Below are positions 24,291-35,365 of a DNA stretch of 64,000 nt, piece by piece. Numbering within the stretch: position 1 is the stretch's first letter; every line of letters starts with the position of its first letter. The translations under genes were made by a program, and so were the position numbers. The notes beneath the pieces are model-generated. The model was not told where the DNA came from. It did not search any database and saw only the letters and a list, made by a program, of their open reading frames with translations. The stretch covers positions 36,358,737 through 36,422,736 of the forward strand of contig CM043869.1 in the NCBI GenBank assembly GCA_023846275.1, given 5' to 3'. This DNA is from Vanilla planifolia. Taxonomy: Eukaryota; Streptophyta; Magnoliopsida; Asparagales; Orchidaceae.

Positions 24291-26439
24291 CATTTTTATC
24301 TTTTAAGACTGAAATTTTCAAAAATCACATCATCAAACAAACCTTTTTCTAATATGATGTGAGAGTTATACGCATTTATGAGCTAATTAATTAAAAGGAG
24401 TTTAAAAAATTAAAAAATTTGTTAAAAAGTTTTGTTTAATAGGTTGTGAAAGGAAAAGAGTAGAGGAATTTTTTTATTTTTTTATGGACAAAATATTCGA
24501 CTTTTTTAATGGAAAATTGAGAGAATGAAAATATTTTTATAAGAATAAAAAAATAAAACATTTAATGCACCTCCACCACATGGTTGAAGACTCCTCAAAC
24601 GAGTCAAGTTTTATTGAATTGCTTCTGTATGTTCTGAGGCTTAAGAAAAAGGAGACTTCAAAATAGTCCATGTCATTGTGCATAATTTTTATTATTTTTT
24701 TTTCTAAAAATTTGAAAGAGCATTTTTGTGATTCTTCATACTTTTTGTACATTCGTAAAAGGATACTTTTTTTATAAATGACTTAAAAGTATTTTAATAA
24801 AATTTCTAATAATAAATTATTAATTCTGATTTTTTAATAATATTTCATCAAAGTAAATTTTTTCCTAAATTACTTTTAAAATATAATTTTTTTTATTGTA
24901 CTATAAGTTTTGTATATCATCATATACGTTTTTGTCAAGAGAGAAGACAGACAAATAATATTTGGCTAGAGTAATATATTTTTTAAAATAGAACAAAATG
25001 ATTTTATTAATGATATATGTCGATGTAATTTTTGACCATTTTGATTCTAGTCATAAGTCTTATTCATTATTAGATTGCTAAAATGTATCAACTTTAGATT
25101 TCTTCATCTTTTTGTCAAATTAGGTTTTTTTTAGACTTTGAAAATTTTTTCGAACAACCTTTAATTTATTCTCCTCTTACACTGATCATTCTTTGACCAT
25201 CTCCCTGGTCATTTTTGAGATTTCTCTAAGCCTTAATTGAATAGTACATCAATTCTTAATAATACTAATGCATATTAAGGAGTTTTTTCAATGTAACTTT
25301 TGAGATTAAAACTTTAAAAAATTGTTAGATGAATACAAAATTCTTAATTGTTATAATTATTATAATCATTGCAACTAATTCTCTTTACTAAATTTGACTA
25401 TAAATTTTATTTTAAAGGATAGGTAAGGCCCCTTTTGAACTTATTGCAATTATTTATACATTTAATATTTTCGTCAAGTTTTTCTTAGAAAGAGAAACTT
25501 CAATCTATTGTTATCATTTTTTTTCTTTTTTGATATGCTAAGTACCATTGCCTCTAGCTCCAAGGTCTTATTGCCACTTGATCTAAAACTATCACTATTG
25601 CCTTCAATTTAATCCTTTTGCCACTACCTTCGTTTGAGACCCTCCATTGCCAATCCCTTTCTAAGGATAATTGCTACTTAACTTTGTTAATTATTTATCA
25701 TCAATCCTCTCTCTCTTTATCGATATCTGATTATACCTCACCCTGTCAATTAATAATTTTCCCACTTCTAGTTAATGGTTGATTGTGGCCACAATGAATC
25801 ACCTCCTCAACCCATCTAAAATTTGATTGCCACTTTCCCTCCTAGCCATGGTGATGCACAAATCCTTGCCACTAATTATAATACTGTCTAATGTTCTTTC
25901 TTGAACATATATTGATATCGGTCCTACATCGAAACCAAATTAGGTTCTTAAGTTATGTTCTATCATATCAGAATATTTATAACATCTTATATATTATCTT
26001 ATAGTAATGGTAGGACATACCATTTCTTAAAAGTTACACAAAATATTTGTCACAAGATCTATAAGTTGGGCATGTTGTCAAACCTGTTTTATTTAAATCA
26101 GTAAGTATTGTTGACTCCACCCATCACCGTTATTGATAATGATAACTTCTTGCTTTTTGGACACAACATGCTTTCAAATAAAACAGGTTTGACAAAATCT
26201 AAAACCTACTTTTCATTCATCCAAATAAAAGGACTATCTTATAAGAGTTTTCTACTTGTTTGGTTGGTATTGTTCCAATTGTCTTTGGGGTTGCATTGGA
26301 AAGTTTTCCTTTTTGAAAGGACCACATTCATTATTTCTTCTAACGCTATATCCCATTTTAGTCTTCGGTTGATCTTCATGGCTTGGGTTGAGGAATCAAC
26401 ATCAATCTAAATCACATATAACTCATTGGGGTATCATTA
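24291..26439. other. AT-rich intergenic, no gene seen
   Basis: Open frames of 71 codons (24537-24752, minus) and 100 codons (26108-26410, plus) show no domain or codon pattern I recognise. At 25540-25640 'attgccact' recurs several times in degenerate form. Confidence 0.45.
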
Positions 26440-26760
26440 CCACTCAAGGCTCGTATCTTGTCTTTTCTTGATATCATCACAACTCAATACTAATTTTATC
26501 CCTCCTCATGACATCATCACCACCAAATGGGACATTTCATATTCTTATGAAATTGTTATTATCCAAGGCAATTATCTTACCTAATCATAATATAAGCTCT
26601 ACTTAATATTATACTTTACATTCTCATGACATCATCACCACTAAGGGTTATGTTTCACCTCCTCCTAGCATCATCATCATTTAAAGGCTATGTCTCACTT
26701 AATCATGGCATCATAAACCATTTGTGATCATATTACTTAATTTCATGTTTGACATTATCC
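26440..26760. repeat. Degenerate 43-bp minisatellite, locus 1
   Basis: Units carry a 'cctc(c/a)t(c/g)atgacatcatcacca' core, seen near 26504, 26618, 26661 and 26697, linked by 'aaaggctatgtctcacc'-like DNA. The same unit recurs at 46505-46780. Confidence 0.7.
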
Positions 26761-26843
26761 TTCATGTATTCCTAACTATTATGGTGTAACATTTAGGTAA
26801 ATTAATATACGTAATATACACAAGTATAATATATATTTATACA

Positions 26844-26846
<3 letters not shown>

Positions 26847-26878
<32 letters not shown>
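26847..26878. repeat. (AT)n microsatellite, 32 bp
   Basis: Sixteen consecutive AT dinucleotides. Confidence 0.95.
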
Positions 26879-26883
<5 letters not shown>

Positions 26884-29340
26884 TATTTATGTACACACAC
26901 ATACATAATTGTGCTAAATTGGTTATTATTTTGTTTTTTTCTTCTTAAATTTTATAATTTAAAATAGAGCTTATATTGTATTCATATTTATTTAAAATTT
27001 ATATGTTGTTACTATATTCATTATACTTCAAACCCCAAAAATGAACTTATTAAACTAAACCAAATTCTCTCAATGTCGAATTGGTCATTGGCACCTTCAA
27101 ACTATTTGACCCCTCTTATCAGTCCATCTAAAGTGCATTTAACACTTAATGTAGTATCTCCCAGTGTAACATCTTTTAGATCATTTGATTGGATCGATTG
27201 ATAGATAATTAGAGTGATGAGATCTTCTTTATCAATTACTATTTTTACTTTATTTACATTTTAACCAATCCTTAATTACATTATAAAAACTCACTTTTAG
27301 CCATTCTTTGTACTTTATGCACCACTACTCATGCATAATTCTCTTTTTGAAGTTATAAAGAAAATCATATTATAAAACGATGGAAAATATTAACTGTAAT
27401 TTGGAAAAGTGGGTTTCCTTGCTTGTTCTCTTTAACAAATCAATTATTCTTGCGCAATGTTCTTCATATATGTGCACTTCTTCTTTAAGGCTATAAATAG
27501 CCATGTCATGAGGCTCTTGTTCATTCTCCCCTTTTTTTTTGCTTAATGAGCTCACTTATCACATTGTTTTGTTAATTAAGTGTATATTAAGGTTTTAATA
27601 TATCATTTTTATTTACTTTGGAACCTTTAATAATTTATAAAAAAATAACTCTTGTTTGAATTCTCGATTCAAGTCCAATTTTAGTGAAATAAATTTCATT
27701 AGAATCTAGATAATTTTCTCTACAATATTTTATAATTTTTCTCTCTTTTATAACTTGCATATATACTACGATCACTAAGTCTTACTTTATCAAAATATCT
27801 CTTATATATAAAAATTTAATTGTTAAAAATAAAATTTAAATACAATATATTTATTCAATTAAATTATTAAATTTGTACTTGAACTTTAGGGATGTTATAT
27901 TGTAGAACCTTCTAATAGGTTGAATGCCTTTCATGAATCACATTTCTTAAAGTTGTGATGATTTGGGGATAGTGCACGTTCGTAGTTTTGGTATCTTATT
28001 GTTGATTTTGCTCTAATAAGACAGAGGTTTCAACGTGTTCCCTTTGTCAATCCCTAGATGCTCAATATTTGAAGGTGTGCTCGATGATACCTCGTTATTT
28101 GATGGAAAGTTAGCAAATTCCTTCAACTCATAAGCAAGCTTTTTCACCTCCTTCATTGAGATGCTTGCCACCCCCTACAATGTTAGTGGGCCCTCTTTCT
28201 CTTATTAGGAAGCAATTAAAGAAATAATTGATAGGGGCATCTCTATGTCCTTGAGTAGGTCCACTAAGTTGATGAAAACTACTAACCCTACAAATTTGGA
28301 GCACTCAATGATTCAATGTTGATTATGGGATTACTATTGTGGGTTTTTCATTAATGGCAACTATTCTAGCCTAAAGGAAGGAATTTGAGAAGAGTAATAG
28401 AGTTGAATGGCCACTATCAAGAAATTGGTTCTTATGGAATGGTAATTTCCTAACTAGAGGCTTGCATTGGCTTCTTCATCCACAACAAAATCGAAGAGGA
28501 AATATTAACAGCAATTACAAGGGTCTTTGGAGCTGACTTTATCAAATGTCTTCCCAAGTGCAGTTAAGCACACCATTGTGAAATCCGAGAAAATTGTGGC
28601 TACAAGAGGGCTGCATTTTTCCATGAACCCTTTGATATATAAGTATTATATGTTGAATCTTAACGCTTTACATGGTCATAACTTGCAAGTCACAACTCTT
28701 TATTTTTTACATAAATGTTAGAATGAATGGTTGGTGGACCAATGACAAATTATTATTGTTATGATTTTATTTTTGTTATTTGTTTCTTCCTTAATCCCTA
28801 GTTTCAATCTTGAGGTGAACTTAGTTGTTTTTTATATCCCAAAGAATTTCCTAACCTGCCTTTAATCCATTCTCTTTGTAACTTCCAAGCTACTCTCCAA
28901 CTAGCCCTCGGTCATTCTCCAACTATCCTTCAATCTATTTCCTATGTAGCCTTTATGGCATAATGGATTGGTGAAAGAGTTCTTGCTAGTGCATTCTCAG
29001 GAGTTCTATAAGATTTCTTTTTGACAGCTCTCAAGTATCAACAGTTACAAACACTGTGATCATTTATAATTATTTTTTTTTTCTGAAATTTGTAAATAAT
29101 TCTGAGGGAATGCGTGAAGATATATTTTGAACTATTTTAATCATTTATATTTTTTGACATTTCGTCACCTTTTGTTTACGGAAAAAAAAAACAAGTCCAA
29201 CGTCATACATTTCTATTTTTTCAATGTTTTTTTTAATTTTATACTCTCTTTCTCTCCCTGCTTCGTTTATTGGTTGCGTTTACTTTTTTTTGTCTATCTA
29301 AAAAAATACCTCAACCATATGCGTACAAGTGTTTAGTAAC
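26879..29340. other. Intergenic with unassigned transposon-like DNA
   Basis: On the minus strand near 27540 an A9GGGGAGAA tract precedes TGAACAAGAGCC and a TATTTATA word, the layout of a polypurine tract plus LTR promoter. A second LTR was not found. The 28000-28720 stretch is less AT-rich and may be an old element, but no domain was recognised. Confidence 0.4.
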
Positions 29341-29523
29341 ATATTAGTATAGTTATGTGTATGATGTTAATAAATTGCAAATTACATACGTATCGTTAAA
29401 AGACAGCGCAACTATAATAATTTTGACAGGTGATCGCATGCGGAATGCGCTCCTAACGCTGTTCATCTCTCTCCCTGTGCGCTGCTCTATTCTTCCGCTC
29501 GTCCGAGTTCCCTTCTGCCTCCT
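29341..29523 (-). other. 3' flank of the first VQ gene
   Basis: GC-richer DNA directly downstream of the VQ stop codon, probably 3' UTR. No clear AATAAA was found close to the stop. Confidence 0.4.
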
Positions 29524-30213
29524 TCAAAAATCCTTGAGATTGTTGAAGAGATCCCAATATGTGCTGGGAGACGGAACTAGCGCCGTCGACAGCAGATTCC
29601 CGGGGCTTATGGCGAAGAAACTGCCGTTGCCGTTGCTGTTGCCGTGAAACACCGGGCTGAGCTCATGCAAGAAGTTGAGCGAGCTCGCATCTGGTAAAAG
29701 CGAGAACAAGTTGGGGGAAACAGGGGGCAACAGGGAAGACGGCACGGGAGATAAGATCCCGGTCGGAGAAGGACCAGCTAAGCGGACCCCATCATTAATA
29801 CCCAACTGCTCCATCACATCCATGTCGTCCTCAGGCTTTACCACCGCGGAAGCGCCTGCGGTCTTCTCCACCACGGCGAGGCGGGCGGCTGGGGACAACG
29901 CCCCGACACCGGTGTTGTCGCCGGCGGAGGTGCAGGAGTGTAGTCCGGTGAGGCGCTGGACCATGGACATGAACTCGTTGGCTTTGATGTGGAAGACTTT
30001 GGGGGAGAGAGTGTAGATGATGACCGGAGGGCGGTGCTGAGCCGGTGGTGCCGGTTTGGCGTTCTGGGTCTGATGCTGGGGGGCGAGGGGAGGCTTCTTG
30101 ATCTTGTGGGAGTCCTTGGAGACCTTGAGTGGGGTCGGGCGAGGACCATGGAGTTGGAGCTCTCGCCGGAGGGATGGCCGGCCGGAGGCCTGGAGGTGAT
30201 CGATCGAGTCCAT
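29524..30213 (-). CDS. MKS1-like VQ-motif protein, 229 aa
   Basis: Single-exon gene with ATG at 30213 and TGA at 29524. The VQ motif FMSMVQRLTG is at residues 81-90, preceded by PPVIIYTLSPKVFH. The N-terminus has RRELQLHGPRPTPLKV (16-31) and basic KDSHKIKK (33-40), the conserved block of Arabidopsis MKS1 (VQ21). Many Ser/Thr-Pro pairs (Thr27-Pro28 and a series through the C-terminal half) are potential MAP-kinase sites. The C-terminus has NFLHELSP and ends YWDLFNNLKDF. No signal peptide or membrane segment. From family knowledge, such proteins are nuclear MPK substrates that bind WRKY factors through the VQ motif and tune defence genes. Length fits MKS1, and no break is seen. GC content is far above the flanks. 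It is paralogous to the gene at 42.9 kb. Confidence 0.93.
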   Translation of the reverse strand: MDSIDHLQASGRPSLRRELQLHGPRPTPLKVSKDSHKIKKPPLAPQHQTQNAKPAPPAQHRPPVIIYTLSPKVFHIKANEFMSMVQRLTGLHSCTSAGDNTGVGALSPAARLAVVEKTAGASAVVKPEDDMDVMEQLGINDGVRLAGPSPTGILSPVPSSLLPPVSPNLFSLLPDASSLNFLHELSPVFHGNSNGNGSFFAISPGNLLSTALVPSPSTYWDLFNNLKDF

Positions 30214-30305
30214 AGATTTGGAAGATGGTTCAGGTTAGGCTTAAGGCTTTGGGTACCTCATTGGTGGAATTAATATATCCATGGGCATAATGAGACAAAG
30301 TCAAA
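30214..30305 (-). promoter_or_regulatory. Likely promoter of the first VQ gene
   Basis: On the minus strand, a W-box TTGACT (plus 30299-30304), a CCAAT word (30260-30264) and TATATTAA within 30269-30280 precede the ATG by 50-90 bp. A W-box is the WRKY binding site, so feedback by WRKY-VQ complexes is conceivable. Inferred from short motifs only. Confidence 0.4.
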
Positions 30306-30606
30306 CAAATTGCTTCTGAAAGACATCTAAGTTGGTATTAGATAATGCAAAAATGAATTATAATACATACAAATCAAGCATTGAATTTTCCATGGGGATT
30401 TCAAAACTAAATAAAGATATCGTTGCACATTCGGACTCGTATTTCACAAATTTTTATCAAACAAGCGTCATTCCAATAAAATAGTGAACGAACATGACGT
30501 TAGGAAATTATCTAAACTTATTTTATTCTCAAGTCTTAACTCGGAAAAGCTTTCCAATTAGAATAAAAAAATTATAATTTTAATATCTAGCGTTTTAACA
30601 TGCAGC

Positions 30607-30830
30607 TAATTTGCAAGGTTTTTTGTTGAAGTAAAATGAAAGATTTCTCTTATCGATTATGAAACAAAAATTAAAAAGAATACTTTTAGAGCTTTTATCC
30701 AAATCCCTTTGATGTAGCCGAACTCCTTTCTATAGTTTGACTAATAAGATGAAAGAGTTATTGTCTATGATATATTCAATCTATCAAAATAATTTGATTT
30801 TATAGTCATACCTTAATTCTATTACGTGAT
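30607..30830. repeat. Dispersed repeat, partial copy
   Basis: Shares 'ttttttgtt(g/a)aa', 'atgaaacaaaaat' and 'attcaatctatcaaaa' in order with 32195-32370. The first two blocks also occur at 40510-40575. Confidence 0.65.
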
Positions 30831-31099
30831 AAACATCACAATAAAAATAATATTTCTAATCGTTTGAAAGAATATTTCTTCCATTTTCTATAGTTTTTAC
30901 TTGCCTCTTTGTCATTAATCTCAAGCCTCACTTTGGTGCAAAATTATGTTTATCTCAATATTAACTCATTAAGTTTCTCACTTGTTCATCTTTCACTAGA
31001 ATGTTAACTTTTTTCTTTATCATACCAAGGATCTCTTTTCATCAATCTATATGGTGATATCTCTTTGTCTCTATTATTCATTGTTGTTGTAAGATACTA

Positions 31100-32400
31100 T
31101 CTCTTAAGATATTCTCACATCATAACCCTTATTATCCTTATTAATTATCAAAGGTATCTCTTTTGTCTCTAATTCAAACACTTGACTAGCTACACTCTTG
31201 TCTTGATTTGTGGCCATTAACTCTCACCTATAGATGATTTTACATTATGTGAAGATCTTGAGTTTTTTTTTTTTTTGTGATATTTTTCATTATGATACAA
31301 CATTGTAAAGATTTTTTTTTAATTTATAAGTGAGTTATCTTAATTGACTTGGTTCAAAATTATATATGAGGATAATCATGCATAAAAAAGAATGAAATTT
31401 TAGTTCGACTTAGTTTAATATAGAACTACATAGTTGAGTTTTAGCATCATCATTGGTAAATTATACAAAAATTTAAAATTTTTCATATTTTCAGAATTTT
31501 CAAAAACATTTATAGATTCATAGAAAAATAAAAAAAATAGATTGAGAAAAATTATGCAATTATTTTTAAATGAAATTAAGATAGATCTCTTTGGATGATT
31601 GGTGATTAAATTCATTATTTGTTATTGACAATTTGATATTTTTCTTCTTGTTGTTTTTAAAGTCTTCAAAAATCTCTTTAGATGATTATCTTTTATTTAA
31701 TTCTTATCCAATATTTAGTATATATAAACTACAAAAAAATTTTCTTCCATCACATATAGAAGATAAATTGTTAAATAAACATGTTCACTATTTAAAAATC
31801 ATATCAAAGTTTTCTTATTTAATTGAATTATTTATTATTTTTCAGTATTTGTAGTCTAAATCAACTCATACAAAGTTTTATATGATCTTATTTATCTTAT
31901 ACTTTTCGAAATAATAATTTTTCTTTTGAATGCCATCCATTTATTTATTTATTTTGTTATCAATACCAATAATTTATATTATAAAACTTTACAAAGATGC
32001 TTCACTCCTATAGTTGATTAAGGATATAGTTTCAACATTTGGATTGTGTATCACAATGGTTTTTAAAAGAAACTTTTTTTTTCCAATAATTAGGAAAATA
32101 GTTCAAGTTAGAAAAATAAAATAAAATAAATGATATTAGATGCATGAACTTTTTTGTTACGTTTGACATCAAGTCTTTGAAGATGCTTACCAATCTGTGA
32201 AATTTTTTGTTAAAAGTGAAATAAATAGTTTCTCTTACAGATTATGAAACAAAAATGTAAGCCAAATGGCTTTGCTGCAACCAAAGTCCCTTTTAGAAAG
32301 CAGCTTAATATGACAAAACAAACAATGGAAAATGGCCCATTCAATCTGTCAAAACATTTTGATTCCATGGTCCGCAGATGTCTTTTGCATGGAAAACAAG
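31100..32400. repeat. Dispersed repeat, long copy 1
   Basis: Collinear with 39230-40575 along most of its length: 'cattatgatacaacattg' near 31290, 'attggtgat', 'gtcttcaaaaatc' near 31660, and 'tttgacatcaagtcttt' near 32163 leading to 'atgaaacaaaaat'. Open frames at 31415, 31633, 32210 and 32244 are not conserved between copies, so I take them as chance. Confidence 0.65.
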
Positions 32401-34125
32401 CCAAACAAAGCATTTTTTTTTTTTTTTTTGTTAACTTTTCCTCCACTATTCTAGAAGAGTTCTTCAATTTTTTTTTTCTTGATCTAACTTTTCAATTACG
32501 CATCATCATCAGCAGTCCCATGTCTACGCCTACTATTGCAAAACTATGTCCTTCTCCTCATTGTTTTCTTGTAATTCTCACCTGCTCATCTTTCTCTTGA
32601 GTTTTATTTTTCCCTTCATGTAACGGACCTCTTCTTCTCAACCTATTCGATTATGTTTACTGTCTCCATTATTCTCTATCATAAGAAAGATAACCAACAT
32701 CTTCAGCACCCATGAAAGATATCCAACATCTTGAGGACCCATAATTGAACCAACACATTTTCACACGTTTGATCTCTTTTATCTATATCTATATGAATCT
32801 GGATTATTTAATGATGAAATATGTTCATATTTGTATATTTGATGTTGTATTTTGAATATGAAAATCTAAAATTAAGAAATTATTATATTTTCGTGCTTCT
32901 CAATAAGCATATTATCTTCCTAGTAGCTATAATTGAGATCGGAATTTATCATTAAGAAAGCCTTGACACTAGAAGTTCATCGGCATGTATGTTGTTTATA
33001 ATTTGTAGAAGTCGTTTTAATTTTCTATAAATTTCCTAAAAATAAAAAGTAAAGAAAAAATATTTTATTCTTAATCCTTGTGTTCACATAAAGGATAAGA
33101 AATCCCTTTCCCAATTCTTGTTTAATTGTGAGACAGTGAAAGAAAGGATCTAAAAAAGAATGAAAGAGCTAAGGAGAAATAACGTGAGAAGAGTTGTAGG
33201 AAGGGAAGATTTGAGAGCAAAAAGACTTTTGGAGAGCAACTATAGTGAAATTTTGAGAATTGTAGATAGGAAACATAGTTGTGAAGAGTTTGAATCTTGA
33301 ATCAAAGGGGGGAAAAAATTAATGAAGGTATGATTTATTTGGAGTTTTCCATTTTTTTGTATTCTTATAAAATGTTTTTTTAACTTCTTAGGGGTTTTAA
33401 TTTGAGTTTTGGAGAGATACCAATTGAGATTTGCAACTATATAAAAAAGACTAATGTACTTTATATTAGACCTAAGTTGTAACATTTCAACCTTTATAAT
33501 GAAATATTTTCTTGATCAAATTGAGTTTTGTATTTATACATCACCTAATATATTGTATAATAAATTTTTCATATAATAAGTTTAGTTATAGTGAATACTC
33601 TGACACAAGTCAGACTATTTTTTTTAAAAGTTTAATCACTCCAAGCCCTAGATAAGAAACAAACCCAAGGTGGGGACCCGATGGTAAGATAAACACCAAC
33701 TCCAAAATCCAAAGTTTATAAACAAGAACATGTTTTTTTTAAAAGTTTAATCACACCAAGCCCTTCCCTTTCTCACACATCTCGTGAAAAGGGCTCTCCT
33801 GTAACATCATCTTTTCCAGCTCTCGGTACAGTGGTTTCATGACCTGTGATGTAAGTACTAAATGAGATTTTACATATCTCAGTAGATAAATCACAATATC
33901 TAACCAAGTATCAAAATACCATGAACAGTAAAGATGAATCACATGCATCAAGCTAAAACCATACCAGATGTCATATATAAGATAATGCCAAATGAAAACC
34001 ATAATGAAATACCAATTCCATATATAAGTGTGTTATTACCGGGCCCAATTCCCTTTGACACATTATTCTCTGGATCCAATCATCATCAATAAATGACCTC
34101 CAACCGGCATCCAACCAAACACATA
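32401..34125. other. Intergenic with short repeats
   Basis: Two adjacent copies of a unit of about 30 bp ('aaagata(a/t)ccaacatctt') lie at 32685-32742. A 32-bp direct repeat with one mismatch lies at 33619-33650 and 33733-33764. No gene was recognised. Confidence 0.5.
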
Positions 34126-34382
34126 ACACTAGGCAGATATCTGATCCAAATATCGATACCCTGCAACACATGCTGGGCCTAGTGCCACCAGGCAGGTATG
34201 GTACCATACCCTACAACACATGCTGGGCCTGGTGTAAATCATCATGGAGTCATAGCACATAATACCAGGAAGATATCTGATCCAAAGATCGATACCCTGT
34301 GACACACGCTGGGCCTGGTGAAGACACTAGGCAGATATCTGATCCGAAGATCGATACCCTGCAACACATGCTGGGCCTAGTG
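34126..34382. repeat. 59-bp minisatellite, three full and one partial unit
   Basis: Units at 34126-34184, 34261-34320 and 34324-34382, plus a partial one at 34185-34234. They share GGCAGATATCTGATCC, GATCGATACCCTG and ACACATGCTGGGCCTGGTG-like words. The frames at 33971-34444 on the minus strand simply read through these units. Confidence 0.92.
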
Positions 34383-34739
34383 GTGAGGATAGTGTTCTCT
34401 GGGAATCTATTTTTACTACTATTTCCAATCATAATTTCAAACAATCATGCTATATCAATAGACCTTTCTTTCCGTATTATTTCTTCCTTTTTATTTCATT
34501 GTCATACCATGTTATTTCTTTCTTTTTAATTTTCATACAAATACATAACAACCAAAGCATCATGTGATAGTAAGAAACCATGAAAAAACATATAATATTG
34601 TGCTACATCACATGGTTAGGAATTTATCTACCTAGATTTGCTGTATAATTTGTATTGACCACTTCTTATGCTTCTTGATATCCTACAAGCTCATAATGTA
34701 AACATAATCAAGTTAAAATATACTTATTAGCCAAAAGTT
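34383..34739. other. AT-rich intergenic, no gene seen
   Basis: No reading frame or recognised element. Confidence 0.45.
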
Positions 34740-35365
34740 GCTTTTCAAAAAATTGTTCCCAAACAGTTAAAAATTCTGTTTTCTAAAAGCTTTCCCAAAC
34801 AACCAAAAATCCCAAACAACCAAAAATTCCACTTTCTAAAAGTTTTCCCAAACAGCTTTCCAAAAAGTGTTTTCTAAAATTCCCAAAATTCCTTAATTCA
34901 GGTGTTGGGTTCCGTCGGCGCTGGACCGCCTGCGCCCGGTGCGCCCGGTTCAGTCGCGCGACCAGGTCCAAAAGCTTGGACCGGTTCCTGCTATATTTAT
35001 TTATTTTTTTTTTTTTTCTCTCTCTCTTTCTTGCACGTCCGGCAAAGACGAAATATTTCGCTGGCAAACTCGAGATCTCCTGCATCTCCCGGCGGCCAAA
35101 TCGACCCCTCTCGGTATCCGCCGCTCAACAGAAAAGTTACACAACCTTAACGACAAAGCAAACAAATTCTTACCTTACCGTAATCTTTGCCGGCCGTCAC
35201 CGTCGCATGTCGGAACTCACAGAATCCTCGCCAGTCGTCATTGTCGCTTGTCAAAACTCACGAAATCCTCGTCGGCTATTACTGTCGCGTGTCGGAACTG
35301 TGCGAAGTAAGGCAACAGCTATCAAAAATCTCGTTCTCGCAACTCCGGCAACCTCCCCGAAATTG
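34740..35365 (+). mobile_element. GC-rich LTR-like block
   Basis: Starts with short repeats of 'tttcccaaacaaccaaaaat' and 'ttctaaaag', then a GC-rich stretch, a TATATTTATTTATTTT box near 34992 with a CT-rich leader, then 41-bp repeats. It ends at TGGTATTGTAGAAG (about 35365), whose first six bases match a tRNA-Met-type primer site. This order (TATA, leader, GC-rich tail, primer site) is that of an LTR. Overlapping frames of 82-132 codons occur in several phases and none shows a domain. No partner LTR was found, so it may be a solo or truncated LTR. Confidence 0.4.
35189..35307 (+). repeat. 41-bp tandem repeat, about 2.9 units
   Basis: Units begin at 35189, 35230 and 35271 and share a GTC(A/G)(C/T)(C/T)GTCGC(A/T)TGTC core and AACTCAC(A/G)(G/A)AATCCTC. 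Many differences are C/T or G/A. Confidence 0.85.

Noticed and set aside
29675..30273. Plus-strand and shifted frames across the first VQ gene
   Set aside because: Shadows of the GC-rich VQ coding sequence; only the 229-codon minus frame has the motif.
32244..32600. 118-codon plus-strand frame
   Set aside because: It starts in a dispersed repeat, crosses a T16 run and is not kept in the other repeat copies.
34126..34382. CRISPR-like repeats
   Set aside because: Units are nearly contiguous with no unique spacers, and the context is a plant nuclear genome.
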